Assembly (NCBI GenBank): GCA_039583875.1
Contig: CM077158.1
Span: 126,995,221 to 127,059,220, forward strand
Source of the DNA: Platanthera guangdongensis
Lineage: Eukaryota; Streptophyta; Magnoliopsida; Asparagales; Orchidaceae
Direction: 5' to 3'
Length of the DNA: 64,000 nucleotides
How positions within the stretch are numbered: the first letter of the stretch is position 1; each line of letters starts with the position of its first letter. This document shows positions 44,937-56,448 of this stretch, one piece after another. A program made the translations under genes and the position numbers. The notes beneath the pieces were generated by a model that had not been told where the DNA came from, searched no databases, and saw only the letters and a program-made list of their open reading frames with translations.

Positions 44937-45376
44937 TCACGCCCCCCGGTCACGAACGTGACAGGGGGCGTGACAAGCACGGGTCAAATGGAAAAAGGAT
45001 CTGAGGCCTCCTGCCTCGGATTCCCTGGTCATGCCCTAGAGTCACTCCCGTGACTTCGGGCATGTCAGGGGTATCCTATGCAGCTACGCGGGAATCCAAG
45101 GTGCTATCCTTGGATGCTACGATCACGCCCTCGGTCATGGCCGTGACTATGGGCTTGGCAAATTAAAAAAACAAAAAGCAAAGAATGCGAGGTATTGACC
45201 TTGGGTCATGCCTCGGATTCGCCGACACGGCCCAGGGTCACGGCCGTGACCCTGGGGCGTGTAACTAAAAAAGGTGAAAAAAATTGTTTCTCTTTTTTTT
45301 TTGAGAAATCTCGGGCAAGTCACAGCCATGACTTACCTGCGTCACGGGCATGACATGTGCTATCACGGGCCATGAC
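44937..45376. promoter_or_regulatory. Internal dyad-repeat array of E4
   Basis: Repeats are centred at 44955.5 (GTCACG-AA-CGTGAC), 45047.5, 45140.5, 45243.5 (GTCACG-GC-CGTGAC), 45325.5 and 45347.5. Spacing is 92, 93 and 103, then 82/104. Outer CACGCCC...GGGCGTG arms are present. It lies between truncated integrase and the env-like ORF. Confidence 0.75.
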
Positions 45377-46190
45377 TTACCTGATTTCACGGTTAACAAC
45401 TTCTACCTGGCCACTTGTTTGAGGGTGATAGGGGGTGGCTAACCTATGTGTAACGCCGTATTTAGACAAAACCTTAGTGAATTGTGAGTTACAAAAGTTG
45501 GTGCCCCTATCACTAACAATTGTCCGCGGTGCTCCAAATCGTGAAAATAGTTTTTTGAGAAATCGGGTCACAACTCGGGCGTCATTAGTGGGAAGGGCTT
45601 GCGCTTCCGCCCACCGTGACACATAGTCGACCGCTACCAAAATATTTTTATTTCCATAGGATGTTGGTAGCGGTCCAACAAAGTTGATCCCCCATAAATC
45701 AAAAACTTCTATTTTTAAAAATGAATTTAATGGCATTTCATCACGGCGGGAAATATTACCTGAGCGTTGGCATTGTTCACAACGACTTATATGGGCGTGA
45801 GCATCCTTGAAGATGCTTGGCCAATAGAAGCCTGCTTCAAGTACCTTCCGAGCCGTCCGATTAGCATTATAGTGCCCACCGGCGGGTCCCTCATGGCAAT
45901 GCTTTAGAATTTGTGTGCCTTCCTCATGAGAAACACACCTCCGCACTACTTGGTCCGGGCAAACACGAAAAAGCAAGGGATCCTCCCAAAAATAATTTTT
46001 CAAATTAGAAAAGAATTTCTTCTTTTGTTGATAAGAAAAACCATGCGGGAGGAATCTCGCAACAAGATAATTTGCGAAATCAGCGAACCAAGGAGTGGCG
46101 AGAGTAATTACCTTATGAATGGCGAGAAAGCGCTCCTCGGGAAAAGTGTCGTCAATGTCCTCATCCATGAGCTCCCCCGAATTGGGGTTC
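45377..46190 (-). pseudogene. E4 integrase, C-terminally truncated and catalytically altered
   Basis: Reads on from RNase H. The zinc-binding region ([15 protein letters not shown], then CEQCQRSGNI) is intact. The core has DLWGINFVGP, where the first catalytic aspartate (GIDF) is asparagine (codon at 45683-45685). SDRGTNF and [10 protein letters not shown], carrying the other catalytic residues, are present. Integrase homology ends after NREI at about 45383 and is replaced by the dyad array, so the last 170 or so residues seen in E1 and E5 are missing. Confidence 0.8.
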
Positions 46191-48457
46191 TCCAACCGCG
46201 AAAGATGATCAGCCGCCAAGTTCTCCGCTCCTCTCTTATCGCGAATCTCCAATTCAAATTCTTGGAGTAGTAAGATCCACCTAATCAATCGCGACTTTGC
46301 ATCTGTTTTTGCTAGTAAATATCTCAAGGTCAAATGATCAGTAAAAACGATAATTTTTGACAAGGTGAGATAGGAGCGGAATTTATCAAATACGAAAATT
46401 ACGGCTAATAATTCTTTTTCGGTGGTCGTGTAATTTTCCTGTGCAGCAGTTAATGTTTTGCTTGCATAATAGATAGGATGAAAATTTTTATTTATGCGTT
46501 GTCCTAAGACCGCACCGACGACAAAACTACTAGCATCACACATTATCTCAAATGGAAGCTCCTAATTGGGAGCGATCATGATAGGAGCGTTAATAATTTT
46601 TTCTTTAATAAGAGAAAAAGCACGCAAACAATTTTCATCAAAAATAAACGGCGCGTCTTTTTCTAACAAGTGGGTAAGGGGCTTAGTTATTTTAGAAAAA
46701 TCTTTAATAAACCGGGGATAGAAATCAGCATGCCCCAAAAAACTACGAACGTGCTTAACATAGGAAGGGAGAGGTAGCTTTTCTATAGTTTCATTTTTTG
46801 CTTTATCTACCTCTATGCCCTTACTAGAAATTTAATGGCCTAAGACCAAACCCTCCCGTACCATAAAATGACACTTCTGCCAGTTTAAAACTAGGTTCGT
46901 GTCCTCACATCTTTGGAGTACACGGGAAAGGTTTGCCAAACATAAATCAAACGAATCTCCAAAAATGGAGAAATCATCCATGAAAACCTCCATGATATCC
47001 TCCACTAATTCGTCAAAGATTGCTAGCATACACCTTTGGAAGGTTGTCGGTGAGTTGCACAAACCAAAAGGCATCCTTCGATAGGCGAAGGTACCAAACG
47101 GACAAGTGAAGGTTGTTTTCTCTTGGTCCTCGGGCGCGATTGGGATTTGAAAATATCCCGAGAGACCATCAAGAATACAATAAAATGAGTGCCCGGATAG
47201 CCGTTCAAGGATTTGGTCAATAAACGGCAAAGGAAAATGATCCTTACGGGTTGCATCATTTAATTTATGGTAATCAATGCACACAAGCCATCCGGTAATA
47301 GTTCGAGTAGGAACTAACTCGTTTTTATCATTAGGCACTATCGTTAACCCTCCTTTCTTGGGCACCACTTGGACCGGGCTCACCCAAGAGCTATCCAAAA
47401 TCGGATAGATGATACCCGCATCTAATAATTTTATTACCTCGGCCTTGACTACCTCCTTCATGTTAGGATTTAGCCGGCGTTGAGGTTGAATGGTTTTGTG
47501 AGCGTGTTCTTCTAATAAAATTTTATGGGTGCAAAAGGAGGGATTAATCCCTCTCAAATCCGTGATCTTCCACGCAATTGCGCGGCGATGAAGTTTTAAA
47601 GTATGAGATAATTTAATTTTTTCTTCATCGGTCAAGTAGGCCGACACAATAACCGGAAGTTTTGAATCCTCCGCTAAAAATAAATACTCTAAATGATCAA
47701 GCAATTGTTTTAGTTCTAGCGCGGGAGGTTCATCATAAGAAGTTTTCAAACGATCACTAACAATTTCTAAAAGTTCAAAAATAGGTGTGCGTGTGATCGA
47801 GAGATTATCACTATTTTCATGAGCAATTAAATCTAAATTTTCAAAATCGGCATCATGATCAACAGAAGATAAAGATTTTTCAGAAAAAAGAAAGGAGTAT
47901 TCTTCAGGAGAAGCCTCCAAATAATAACATGCGTCGTCATTTGAGAGCGAGTTTTTCATTGACGTGTCAATAGTAAAGGTAATTTCTTCATCTCCGACTC
48001 TAAGGAGAAGTTTCCCATTACTAACGTCAATAACTGCACGCGAGGTGGCATGAAAAGGGCGACCGAGAATGAGTGGTACCTCGGTGTCCTCTTCGATGTC
48101 AAAGATGACGAAATCTATCGGAAAGATAAATATGTCAACTTTGACAAGCACATCCTCTATGATACCCATAGGGAGCTTGACAGACTGATCCGCCAATTGA
48201 ATGCACATTCTTGTGGGCTTAGGTTCTCCTAACCCCAACTTCTTAACTAAAGAATAAGGCATTAAATTGATTGAGGCACCTAGATCGGCTAACGCACGTT
48301 TTACTAATAAATCACCAAACAAACAAGGAATAGAGAAACTACCCGGATCAGGTAATTTCTTAGGTAATTTATTAAGTAAAACTGTCGAACACTCCGCGTT
48401 CAATTGAACCGTGGAGATATCCTCAAGTTTCTTTTTATTGGATAAAAGATCCTTGAG
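46191..48457 (-). pseudogene. E4 protease, reverse transcriptase and RNase H
   Basis: Protease core ADLGASINLMP lies at about 48286, with DLG replacing the common DT/SG, as is usual in Athila. RT runs from AGIIYPILDSSWVSPV through VPKKGG, CIDYHKLND, FGTFAYRRMPFGLCN and the catalytic FMDD (46970-46984). RNase H has TEKELLAVIF and FTDHLTLRYLL. In-frame stops: TAA at the start (K-Y-A-K-stop, 48455), TAA after GLVLGH (46829) and TAG before ELPFEIM (about 46560). Otherwise the frame is intact. Confidence 0.85.
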
Positions 48458-50122
48458 TTACTTGGCGTATTTCGGCATTTGTGCTATTATTACACAAAAC
48501 GGTAAATTTATTTGGATTTGTTTAAACATGTCCAAAAATTTACCGTCATGTTCATCCACCCGATCTTTTTGCATTCTAGATGTATAGGGAAGAGGTGGTT
48601 GATAAGCTTTTGGTTTATTAAAAGTAGAAGGCTTAGGCAGAGGAGAAGATGAAGAAATTGTTACCTTCATATCAACCGGAATTGGAGAAGTATCAACCGG
48701 ATTTTGAGAAGTGGATACATCCTTCCCGCTCCGTAGGGTGATGGCTTTGGCATGCTCCTTTGTGTTGGGCTCTGTATTGCCCGGTAGCGCTCCTTGTTGA
48801 CGATCGGAGAGCATTTTAGCGATTTGCCCAATTTGTGTCTCCAAACTACGAAGAGATCCGGTGAGATTTCGGATGTTGGCATCATTTGTAGTTGTATATT
48901 GGGTAAACAACTCCTTGAGATTTGGAGCTTTTGGAGCTTGCAGTGGAAAATAGCCGGGTGGAATCGTGTTTGGCGGGCGCGCCACGTTCCCCGGATTAAT
49001 CCAAGAGAAGTTGGGGTGACTCCTTATACCCGGGTGATAGGTATTGCCAAAATTATTGCCCAGATTATAAGGTGGCCGATTCGGATTACCCATGTAATCC
49101 ACATGCTCGGCAATAGTAGAGGGCTCCCAAAATTGGGGCTCACAGGTAGATTTAAACGAGGAAGCAGACATCTCGTTCATCTATTTTTGTAGTTGCTCAA
49201 CCTGGAGAGACAAACAAGAAACCGTATCTATTTCATACATCTCAGCCGATTTAGGTGGACGAGACCGGGGTGTACTCCATTGATATGTATTCATGGCCAT
49301 ACCTTCTATAAGTTCTTGGGCGGCCAGCGGTGTCTTATTGTTTAACGTTCCACCGGCAGCGGCATCAATATGTTGCCTCGTTTGTTGATTGAGGCCATTA
49401 TAGAATGTTTGCACTTGCAACCAATCGGGGATTGCATGATGCGGACAACGGCGAAGCAATTCCTTAAATCGCTCCCAAGTGTCATATAACGTTTCCGTAT
49501 CAACTTGGGAGAAATAAGTAATATCATTGCGCAATTTGGCCGTCTTACCGGGAGGAAAATATTTCGTAAGAAATTTTTCCGTCATCTCGGCCCAAGTAGT
49601 GATGGAGCCTCTTAGTAGAGAACTCAACCACTGCTTAGCCTTGGTGCGCAAAGCAAAAGGAAAAAGCTTTAGCCGAATGGCATCATCGGAAACCCCATTA
49701 ATTTTAAAAGTATCGCATATTTCTAAAAAGTTAGAAATATGCGCATTGGGATCCTCATCTTGAAGCCCATAAAATTGTACATATTGTTGTACCATTTGGA
49801 TGATGCTTGGCTTCAATTCAAAGTTATTGTTCACAATAGAAGGTTGAACAATACTTGATTGCGCCTCATCCAAATTTGGCCGGGCATAATAGGACATAGT
49901 CCGTTCTTCGGCCATATTTGGATTTTGTTTATTCAAAATGCAAGAAAATTGAGACGAACGGGAAGAAGAAGAAGAAGAAGAAGAAGAAGAAAAAGAAGTG
50001 TCACCGATGGATTCCTCAACCAAATCTGTAGAATTGAGATCGCGGAGTCTTAGACGTCGTCGTATGCTTTGCTCAATCTCCGGATCCAAATCAACTAGAT
50101 TTGACGGATTCCCTCGGGTCAT
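48458..50122 (-). pseudogene. gag: E4 gag
   Basis: Starts at ATG 50122 (MTRGNPSN), matching E1 and E5. Residues 1-313 include SYYARPNL, the gag core (AKQWLSSLLRGSITTWAEM), FYNGLNQQTRQ and GTLNNKTPLAAQEL. One TAG at 49181-49183 separates it from the rest, which continues in the same frame from 49180 (ALPGNTEPNTKEHAKAITLR, then LPFCVIIAQMPKYAK). A serine run (GAA/GAAG repeats at 49965-49990) lies near residue 50. No zinc knuckle is seen. Confidence 0.85.
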
Positions 50123-50228
50123 ACACCAAAATAAGACAAAATAAATTTTTTTGATTTTGATATTTTTAAAACAAAACGAAAATGATAAACATAATAGATC
50201 CTTGCTTTCAAAATATCGACAAAAATAG

Positions 50229-50245
50229 TCCCGGCAACGGCGCCA
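50229..50245 (-). other. E4 primer-binding site (tRNA-Asp type)
   Basis: Minus-strand TGGCGCCGTTGCCGGGA, seven bases from the LTR; one G shorter than the perfect site in the LARD. Confidence 0.85.
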
Positions 50246-51125
50246 AAAAACTTGATGATTATTTTCTCCACGCTAGTGCATGTTCCAATCGATGAGGCAA
50301 GTATACCTATCGTTCTGAGTATAGGATCAAGTGTCGTATATCGACTCGGGGCTTGTCGAATACTTGTACTCACAAGATAGAGCTATTATATTATCGGACG
50401 GAAAGTTAGTTTTTGTTTAAAACAGAAAAGGAAACGAAACACTAAGAAAGAGAAGTTCGATTTTGGGGAAGCTAGCACTTGATCTAGAATCCACTTGAAC
50501 TAAAATAAACCTTTTTGAAAATAAAGTAATGCGAGCTCTTAAACTACTCACTCGACCGTGGAAGTTCCTAAGTGCAAAATCGTCTCTCTCGAGCTCATGC
50601 TTTTGACTAACCTTATGTTGATTGATTAAGACCTCTCAGCCAGTCGAAATCCCTAAGCTTGCTTTAGGCGGTGAACCACTTTATTGGATTTGACTCCAAT
50701 CCGGAGGATTTATGTCATCCTCTCTCGAGGAGTGCATGCAACTCCTTTTATCTTTGAGTGATCTTCTCGTATCTGCAACCTCTCGGTCATTTTGGATACG
50801 GATCTTAGATCGAAAAACTTATTCGCGAAATATGAATTCGACAAAATAAAAATCAAAGATAAATCGTAGCGAGCATAATTAAGAACAAGACATTTGATAA
50901 AAAAGAAAGGTTTATTCTATTACAAGCTTCATCATGACCAAGCACTAAATTAAAATTAGCTACTCATCATCATTAGGGAAATACAAGTTAAGGTAGGGAA
51001 AGAAATGACTAAAGATACACTTGAAAGTAAAGGCTATACTACGAAATTAAAATGCAAGAAAGACAGTAAACAAAATAGAACTAAGCTCCCAAAAAACTCC
51101 TCTCGAGCTCCTGGAATTGCCTGGA

Positions 51126-51136
51126 ATTTATAGGAA
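51126..51136 (-). promoter_or_regulatory. TATA box of the E4 5' LTR
   Basis: Intact on the minus strand here. The same site in the 3' LTR has a T-to-C change (CTACAAAT). Confidence 0.6.
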
Positions 51137-51149
51137 AACTTTCTGCAAG

Positions 51150-51795
51150 GTCACGCCCAAGGTCATGCCCGTGACCTAGGGCGTGTCAGGCTCGGAACCA
51201 CCATCTTGAAAGCTCGGGAACGTTGGAGGAGAAACCGCCAAATTCTATTAAATTGCGGGTCACGCCCGTGACCTAGGGTGTGTCACTTCTATTTCTGGAA
51301 AACCGCGGGAAGCTGAAAACGGCGGGAGTAAATGCTGTTGATGGAGGGGTCACGCCCCCTGGTCACGCCCGTGACCATGGGTGTGTCAGGCTAAAACGGC
51401 TATCTGGCGGCAACGGCAGAAATGGCTGGACATATTGGCTGGAAATGCACTCGACACGTCCTGGCCACGCCCGTGACTGATGGGTCACAGGTGTGTAATT
51501 GGCTGTTCGATGTTCTTCGTTCAACGATCCGAGCCCATTGGTGTCACGCCTAAGGCCACGCTCGTGACGAATGGTGTGGCGTCTTCGGTCGATGATCTTG
51601 AATCTATAGCTTTAATTTGGCACGCCAGGATGTCACGGCTAGACGTCATGCCCGTGTTAGCGTGGTCACGCTCGTGACCTTGGGGCGTGTATTTTTAAAT
51701 GACGGTGCATTGAGCCTGGAAGACGCGCCGGTTTACGCCTGGTTGTCACGCCCGTGACCTTTAGGTCATGCCCGTGTCTAGGGCGTGTACTTTGC
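51150..51795. promoter_or_regulatory. Dyad-repeat array, E4 right LTR
   Basis: Same order as in the left LTR, with C-to-T or G-to-A changes in several arms (for example GTCACAGGTGTG near 51484). Confidence 0.8.
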
Positions 51796-51988
51796 AATAT
51801 TTCCAGCTTTGTCCAGATTTGTCTCCTGATCAATCCTGTAGACTCTATATTGATATTTGCAGCCCATATTGATCCTAAAAAAAGAAAAAATAAAGAAATT
51901 AGATAATAAAATCATAGAATATATCAAAAACTAATTAATTATTAAATAAAAATTAGATATAAAAATATGGATAAAATTAGAGTTATCA

Positions 51989-51993
51989 GTACG
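51989..51993. repeat. E4 target-site duplication, right copy (GTACG)
   Basis: Identical to 40132-40136. Confidence 0.9.
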
Positions 51994-52812
51994 CGATTGT
52001 GCTATTCTTAAGAGTGGAGATGACCGATTCAATGTGGGCTTCATACTTACTTCTGAATTCATCAAACATCTCATCCATCTCCTTAATCTCATTTTTCTAA
52101 TTAGTGCATCTAGCACAATCTCCTTTTAATGATGATCCTTCTAGACATAGTTTCTCGGTTTGTTATTTTGCAGAGAGAGACTCTTTTCCGCAAACCCTAT
52201 GTGTTTTATTTGATTTAGAACAATCTGTATAAAATATGGAGTTGTTATCTAAAGAGCATGAAGGAGAAATAGGCAAGACAGCGGTAGACTCTACATTTAT
52301 GCTTGCTCTTAGACGGTTGTTTTCTACATGTAGTTTTGAGTTGATATTCTTCGGTTTCCTAATTCTACATCTGTATCATCCAGCACATTCAGTGTAAAGT
52401 AGAAGTCCATACAAGAGGGGAGTTTAACTTTCTTACAGTGCTTTTGTATGGTGCAAGATTGGAGCTTTGAGTTTCTTTCATTCTTTGTGAGTTACTTCAT
52501 CAATAGTTGAGATTACAACTTCCCTCTCCTGTGATGTGATTGTTATGTCTTTCTCCAAGAGCAGATCTCCACTTGGTTATTCACTCGGATCCATGTGAAA
52601 TAGTTCAGTCTCATCAACTACAAAACGATGGCTATAAGTAGACTCAAAAAATTTCCATATGTCATAGGCAGTGGAAAAAGAATAAATGAGTATAAAAATT
52701 TCTTAACCAAGCCCATAAAATAAACTATTCATAGCTTTAGCTTTTATATGGCACTCGTGCTTCGTTAAGTTACTTGGCGGCTTAATACACATCATGTTCC
52801 ACACCTTTATGT
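51994..52812 (-). pseudogene. gag: SIRE-like copia gag, middle part
   Basis: On the minus strand, from the E5 junction: PPSNLTKHECHIKAKAMNSL, then LIYSFSTAYDIWKFFESTYS (compare SIRE gag AKxIWDxLxxTYEG), acidic stretches, then CARC and NEIKEMDEMFDEFRSKYEAH before the E4 junction. Stops and frameshifts are frequent. The N-terminus and 5' LTR lie beyond E5. Confidence 0.6.
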
Positions 52813-53924
52813 TGATGTCTTAAAATATTCGCAAGGAGAAAATAACCAAACTAACAATCCAACAAGGCAAGTATACCTATCGCAATGCAGCTAGGGGACA
52901 CAAGTGTCGTATTAAAATCCGGGAACAGTTGAGTAAGCTTACTCACACGAAATCTATTATTTTATCGACGGAAAAATTAGGGTTTAGAAGAAAGCTAAGA
53001 GTTCTAAAGGAAGAGAACTAGTTGCAATGAAAGAGAGCTGCTTGCATGAAAAGATAAAGAGAGCTAACAAGAGAGATTATACTAAAGCTTAGTAACGATG
53101 AGGGGAAAATGCACTCGATCAGAAATCACCTCGGCAAGAGTGGTTAGAAAAATACGATAAATAAACCTAAGCTAATTAGGGTAAAGGTCCTTGACCGTGG
53201 AGGTTCCATGAATATTGACATGCTTCTCTCGAAGGTCGTGCCTAACTGAGTTTAGGAAGGTCCGACCGACTTTCGCCTAAATCGGAGGCCTAAAACTCGC
53301 TTTACGCGGTGAACCCCACTATTGGATTTTACTCCAATCCGGGAGATTTGAACGTCTGCCTCTCTCGAGGCGTGCGAACAACTCTCTTTACTCTTGAGTG
53401 CTCATTTCAAACTTTCGGCCACTCAGCTAGCCCAGAATGAAAGCAAAGGTGGAGAGTATATATCGATGATATACCTCCAACCCGTGATAAATCAAGAGTA
53501 ATTCAAGGCTAAACCCTAAAAAGAAAAGGTAAGATTCAAAGCATCATAACCTAATCAATCGAATCTCGGATCATCAAGATCGAGTACATGGAAGATTAGT
53601 TAATCATGGTGAGGTGGAAGAGGGGGGGTGAGTAGAAGAAAATAATGAAGACAAAGTAGAAACGAAAAAGAAAACAACACTTCTTTATTAATGGAAACAA
53701 GGATCTTACAACTTGAAAACCTGAGATTACAAGTGCATGGAAAGTAAACTACACTATCATTAACATCATACTACAGAAAGAAGCTAGGAGCTAATATAGG
53801 GAAAGCATTAAGCTAGAGATAAGAAGAGCTAAAAATGAAGAAACATGCTTGAAGAAGTTCAAAAATACAAAGGACAGAACCTCCCCTCTCAATGCAAAAG
53901 GTGTCCCTGAACACTTGGAGTTGG

Positions 53925-53938
53925 GCTCTATTTATAGA
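53925..53938 (-). promoter_or_regulatory. TATA box of the E5 LTR
   Basis: Minus-strand CTATAAATAGAGCC, about 8 bp after the dyad array. The right LTR has the same site at 63525-63538. Confidence 0.65.
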
Positions 53939-53945
53939 TTTTTTT

Positions 53946-54445
53946 GGGTCGGGTCACGCCCCCCCTGTCACGCCTGGGTCGGGCGTGACCCTGGGGCGTG
54001 ACACATTCGGTGCGACTTTTTCCGGCTGGAATTAATTCTGGCAAAGTAGCTGAAGTACACGCCCGAATGTCACGCCCTGGTAGGGCATATACCTGGAGCG
54101 TGTTTTTTGCGGCGTGACTTTGTTGAGCTAAAATTGAATGCTGGAGGTGACGAGCGGGATTGCTGAAGTACATGCCCATATGTCACGCCCGGGTCAGGAG
54201 TGACCCTGGGGCGTGACACTTTCGGTGCGACGGTGGAGCGGGAAAAACGAGCGCGTTGCAGCAATTCCTCGGAACCTAGGGACACGCCTCTGGAACACGC
54301 CCGTGTCGGATGTGACACGGGCGTGACACAGGGCGTGTTCACTAAGTTTCCACGAAATGCAGTTTCAGACCAATTGCTTCATTCCTCTGGGTTACACGCC
54401 CTAGGTACACGCCCGGGTAGGGCGTGACCTTGGGGCGTGTCACAG
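53946..54445. promoter_or_regulatory. Dyad-repeat array, E5 left LTR
   Basis: Units are longer, such as GTCACGCCT...GGGCGTGAC, centred near 53978, 54080, 54193, 54310 and 54416 (spacing about 102, 113, 117 and 106). Confidence 0.75.
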
Positions 54446-54607
54446 CAAAATTCGGCTGAAAGCCGTGAAAACCTGCAAAAAGCAGAAAAAACGCATTAGC
54501 GACAAAAATATATACAAAGGGGAATCAAAATAAGTACTTTATAAGACATGATTTGCTTTAAAACCCTGAAAATATCCTAATAAAATTGACTGCAAACCGT
54601 ATTATCA

Positions 54608-54640
54608 AATTCCCCAAAGCTTAAGTTTTGCTTGTCCCCA
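54608..54640 (-). other. E5 polypurine tract
   Basis: Minus-strand AACTTAAGCTTTGGGGAATT directly before the LTR. Confidence 0.65.
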
Positions 54641-56448
54641 AGCAAAGATATAAAAACTAGCTAATCATAAAAAGTGACTAATTCAAAAAAGTTTTAATCA
54701 TGCTTACACAAGTACTATGCGAAATTCCAGGTAGGGAGAATGTAAAACGTAAATCTAAAACAATTATTTTGGTATGTTTTAACTTTTATAAACTTTACTT
54801 AATAAAAATAAATCATCCAGAATTTTGATAAAATTCTTTAAATAGATTTAAGCAAGGCAATGAAAATGAAAAGAATGTATTGAGTTATTACTAGATCCAA
54901 GCAACGCATTATAATTATATCAATTAAATAACAAAAATCTAAGTTTAAATCCAAAACTAAAACTGATTTACTTTTCTTCTTTTCTTAGTTGTTAATTAAA
55001 ATTTAAAAAAGGCGTGAATCAAAAGGACTTAATGCGACCGAAACGTTTAGTTTAGGATTATGAATAGGAGTGGAATTCAAATATAAACATGGAGGCTTAA
55101 AAATCACACTAAACCAAAACAACGAGTTTCAAAAAAAAAATTATTTTAAACAAAATATGTATATATATATATATATAATGTTTTTTCTTCTTTTTTTTCT
55201 TTATTATTATTTACTTTTTATTTTTTTCATCATTCATTTTTTTCTCTTTTTTCAAAACATTGCTTTTGAGTACACTTTTTTCAACAATTTCTCCAAAGAT
55301 AACACAAAATTTCCTATCATGAAAATTTTAGACTGAAACTCAAAAAAAATTAGCGTGATTAGATAGGTAGGAATTTGGGCTTTGGTGAAAATGAAATGCT
55401 ATGTGGAGTTATCAAATGAATTTGGAAAAAAGGCTCAAAAGCGGCTAACTAGTGGTAAAAGATTTTAGGTTGGCAGGAAAGCTCAAACGTAAACAAAAAT
55501 AGACTAAATCATTTTCACGCTTTTTTTAAATTTATTTAAAACATAGAGTTGATAAATTTCAAAAAACAAGTTCGAGATAATTAAAGAAGATTGACGAAAT
55601 TATCTTGAAAATAAAAATAATATGTGACTTGGATCGTTCATATCTACTACGTTATTCAAAATTTGTTCTTACAAAAATTATCTAAAGACGAAAAGGAAAA
55701 TAGTGGATGATAAATTTTAGAGAAAGTAAAGAAAATAAAGAACGGAAAACCATAATAGAAATGAACGTTTTAGAGAAATATTTCACCTTAACATGCTACC
55801 GTGAATTAGAAACACAGCATGGCCAACATTTTACTTGTGAAATATGATAAAAAAAATGATTAGAAAAATTATAATTAACTACGTTGTTTATAAAGAAGTT
55901 TGAGAAAAACAAAATATAAACATGGGGTACTTATTGAAATACCAAAATGCAGTTATATATATATTTTTTGAATTTTTTGGATATTTACAAAAAGCAAAAA
56001 ATAGGAGGAAGTCCTCTCCCAAGCTTAAAATCTACATTATCCTCGATGGAGAAGGATGTTGGAGAACGAGAGAAAATTAAAGGACTGAAATGAAAGACAG
56101 GATTGAAAAACAGGTACTTCCCCGGTTTTAGGTTGCAGAGAAAGCTGAGTGATGGCGCTCCTCCATGCTTGTGCTTTGGATCATCAGGAAACGTCGTCTG
56201 GTGGACTTGGGCATGGAAGCAGAACCGTTGGAGCTGGCGATCGCAGAAGTTTCAGCTTGCCGGAGCCATTCAGGGCAAAAATTGTGAAAGAAAGAAAATA
56301 GAAAAAGATAACTTGGGTTGCCTCGAAAGAGCGCCCTTTGTTTAAAGCGTCGTTTGAGCTCGACGCATCAAAATAAGATTGTCCCAAATATGATTTAAAA
56401 ATAAAGTTCGAATAATGTTCAAAGTGTTTAAGAAAAATAAAGTTCACA
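54641..56448 (-). other. E5 3' noncoding region
   Basis: AT-rich, (AT)n near 55150-55167, no supported gene. The internal purine motif and dyad-like ACATTATCCTCGATGG (plus) lie near 56020-56050. Confidence 0.65.

Larger units (their letters stand above)
40137..51988 (-). mobile_element. E4: Athila-type element with env-like ORF (11,852 bp)
   Basis: Complete, with perfect GTACG target duplication, LTRs of 1,748 and 1,736 bp, tRNA-Asp-type primer-binding site, gag-pol, an ATHILA ORF-1/env-like ORF, a 3' noncoding region and a polypurine tract. Gag-pol is one continuous frame broken only by four stop codons, all explained by single substitutions, but integrase lacks its C-terminal part. The LTRs differ more than those of the LARD, so it looks older. 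Confidence 0.9.
50253..51988 (-). repeat. E4 5' LTR (right copy, 1,736 bp)
   Basis: Same ends as the left copy. Dyad array at 51150-51795 and TATA box CCTATAAATT at 51126-51136. It lacks one roughly 12-base piece of the array near 51258 that the left copy retains. Confidence 0.9.
25432..52812 (-). mobile_element. SIRE-like Ty1/copia element, hosting LARD and E4 and cut by E5
   Basis: Evidence is the 3' LTR (25432-26937), the adjacent polypurine tract and a gag split into two pieces by E4, all on the minus strand. Gag N-terminal blocks (HIKAKAMNSLFYGL, STAYDIWKFFE) and the WIPKS end resemble SIRE/Maximus copia gag. No protease, integrase or RT blocks can be found between gag and the 3' LTR; that space holds a plus-strand pseudogene instead. 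The 5' part lies beyond E5. Confidence 0.6.
52813..54607 (-). repeat. E5 3' LTR (left copy, 1,795 bp)
   Basis: Starts TGATGTCTTAAAATATTCGC and ends GTATTATCA on the plus strand. TATA box 53925-53938; dyad array 53946-54445. Confidence 0.9.

Noticed and set aside
49527..50053. Plus-strand ORFs opposite E4 gag
   Set aside because: Shadows of the gag frame with no family resemblance; the same holds for 46899-47084, 45911-46270 and 59604-60236.
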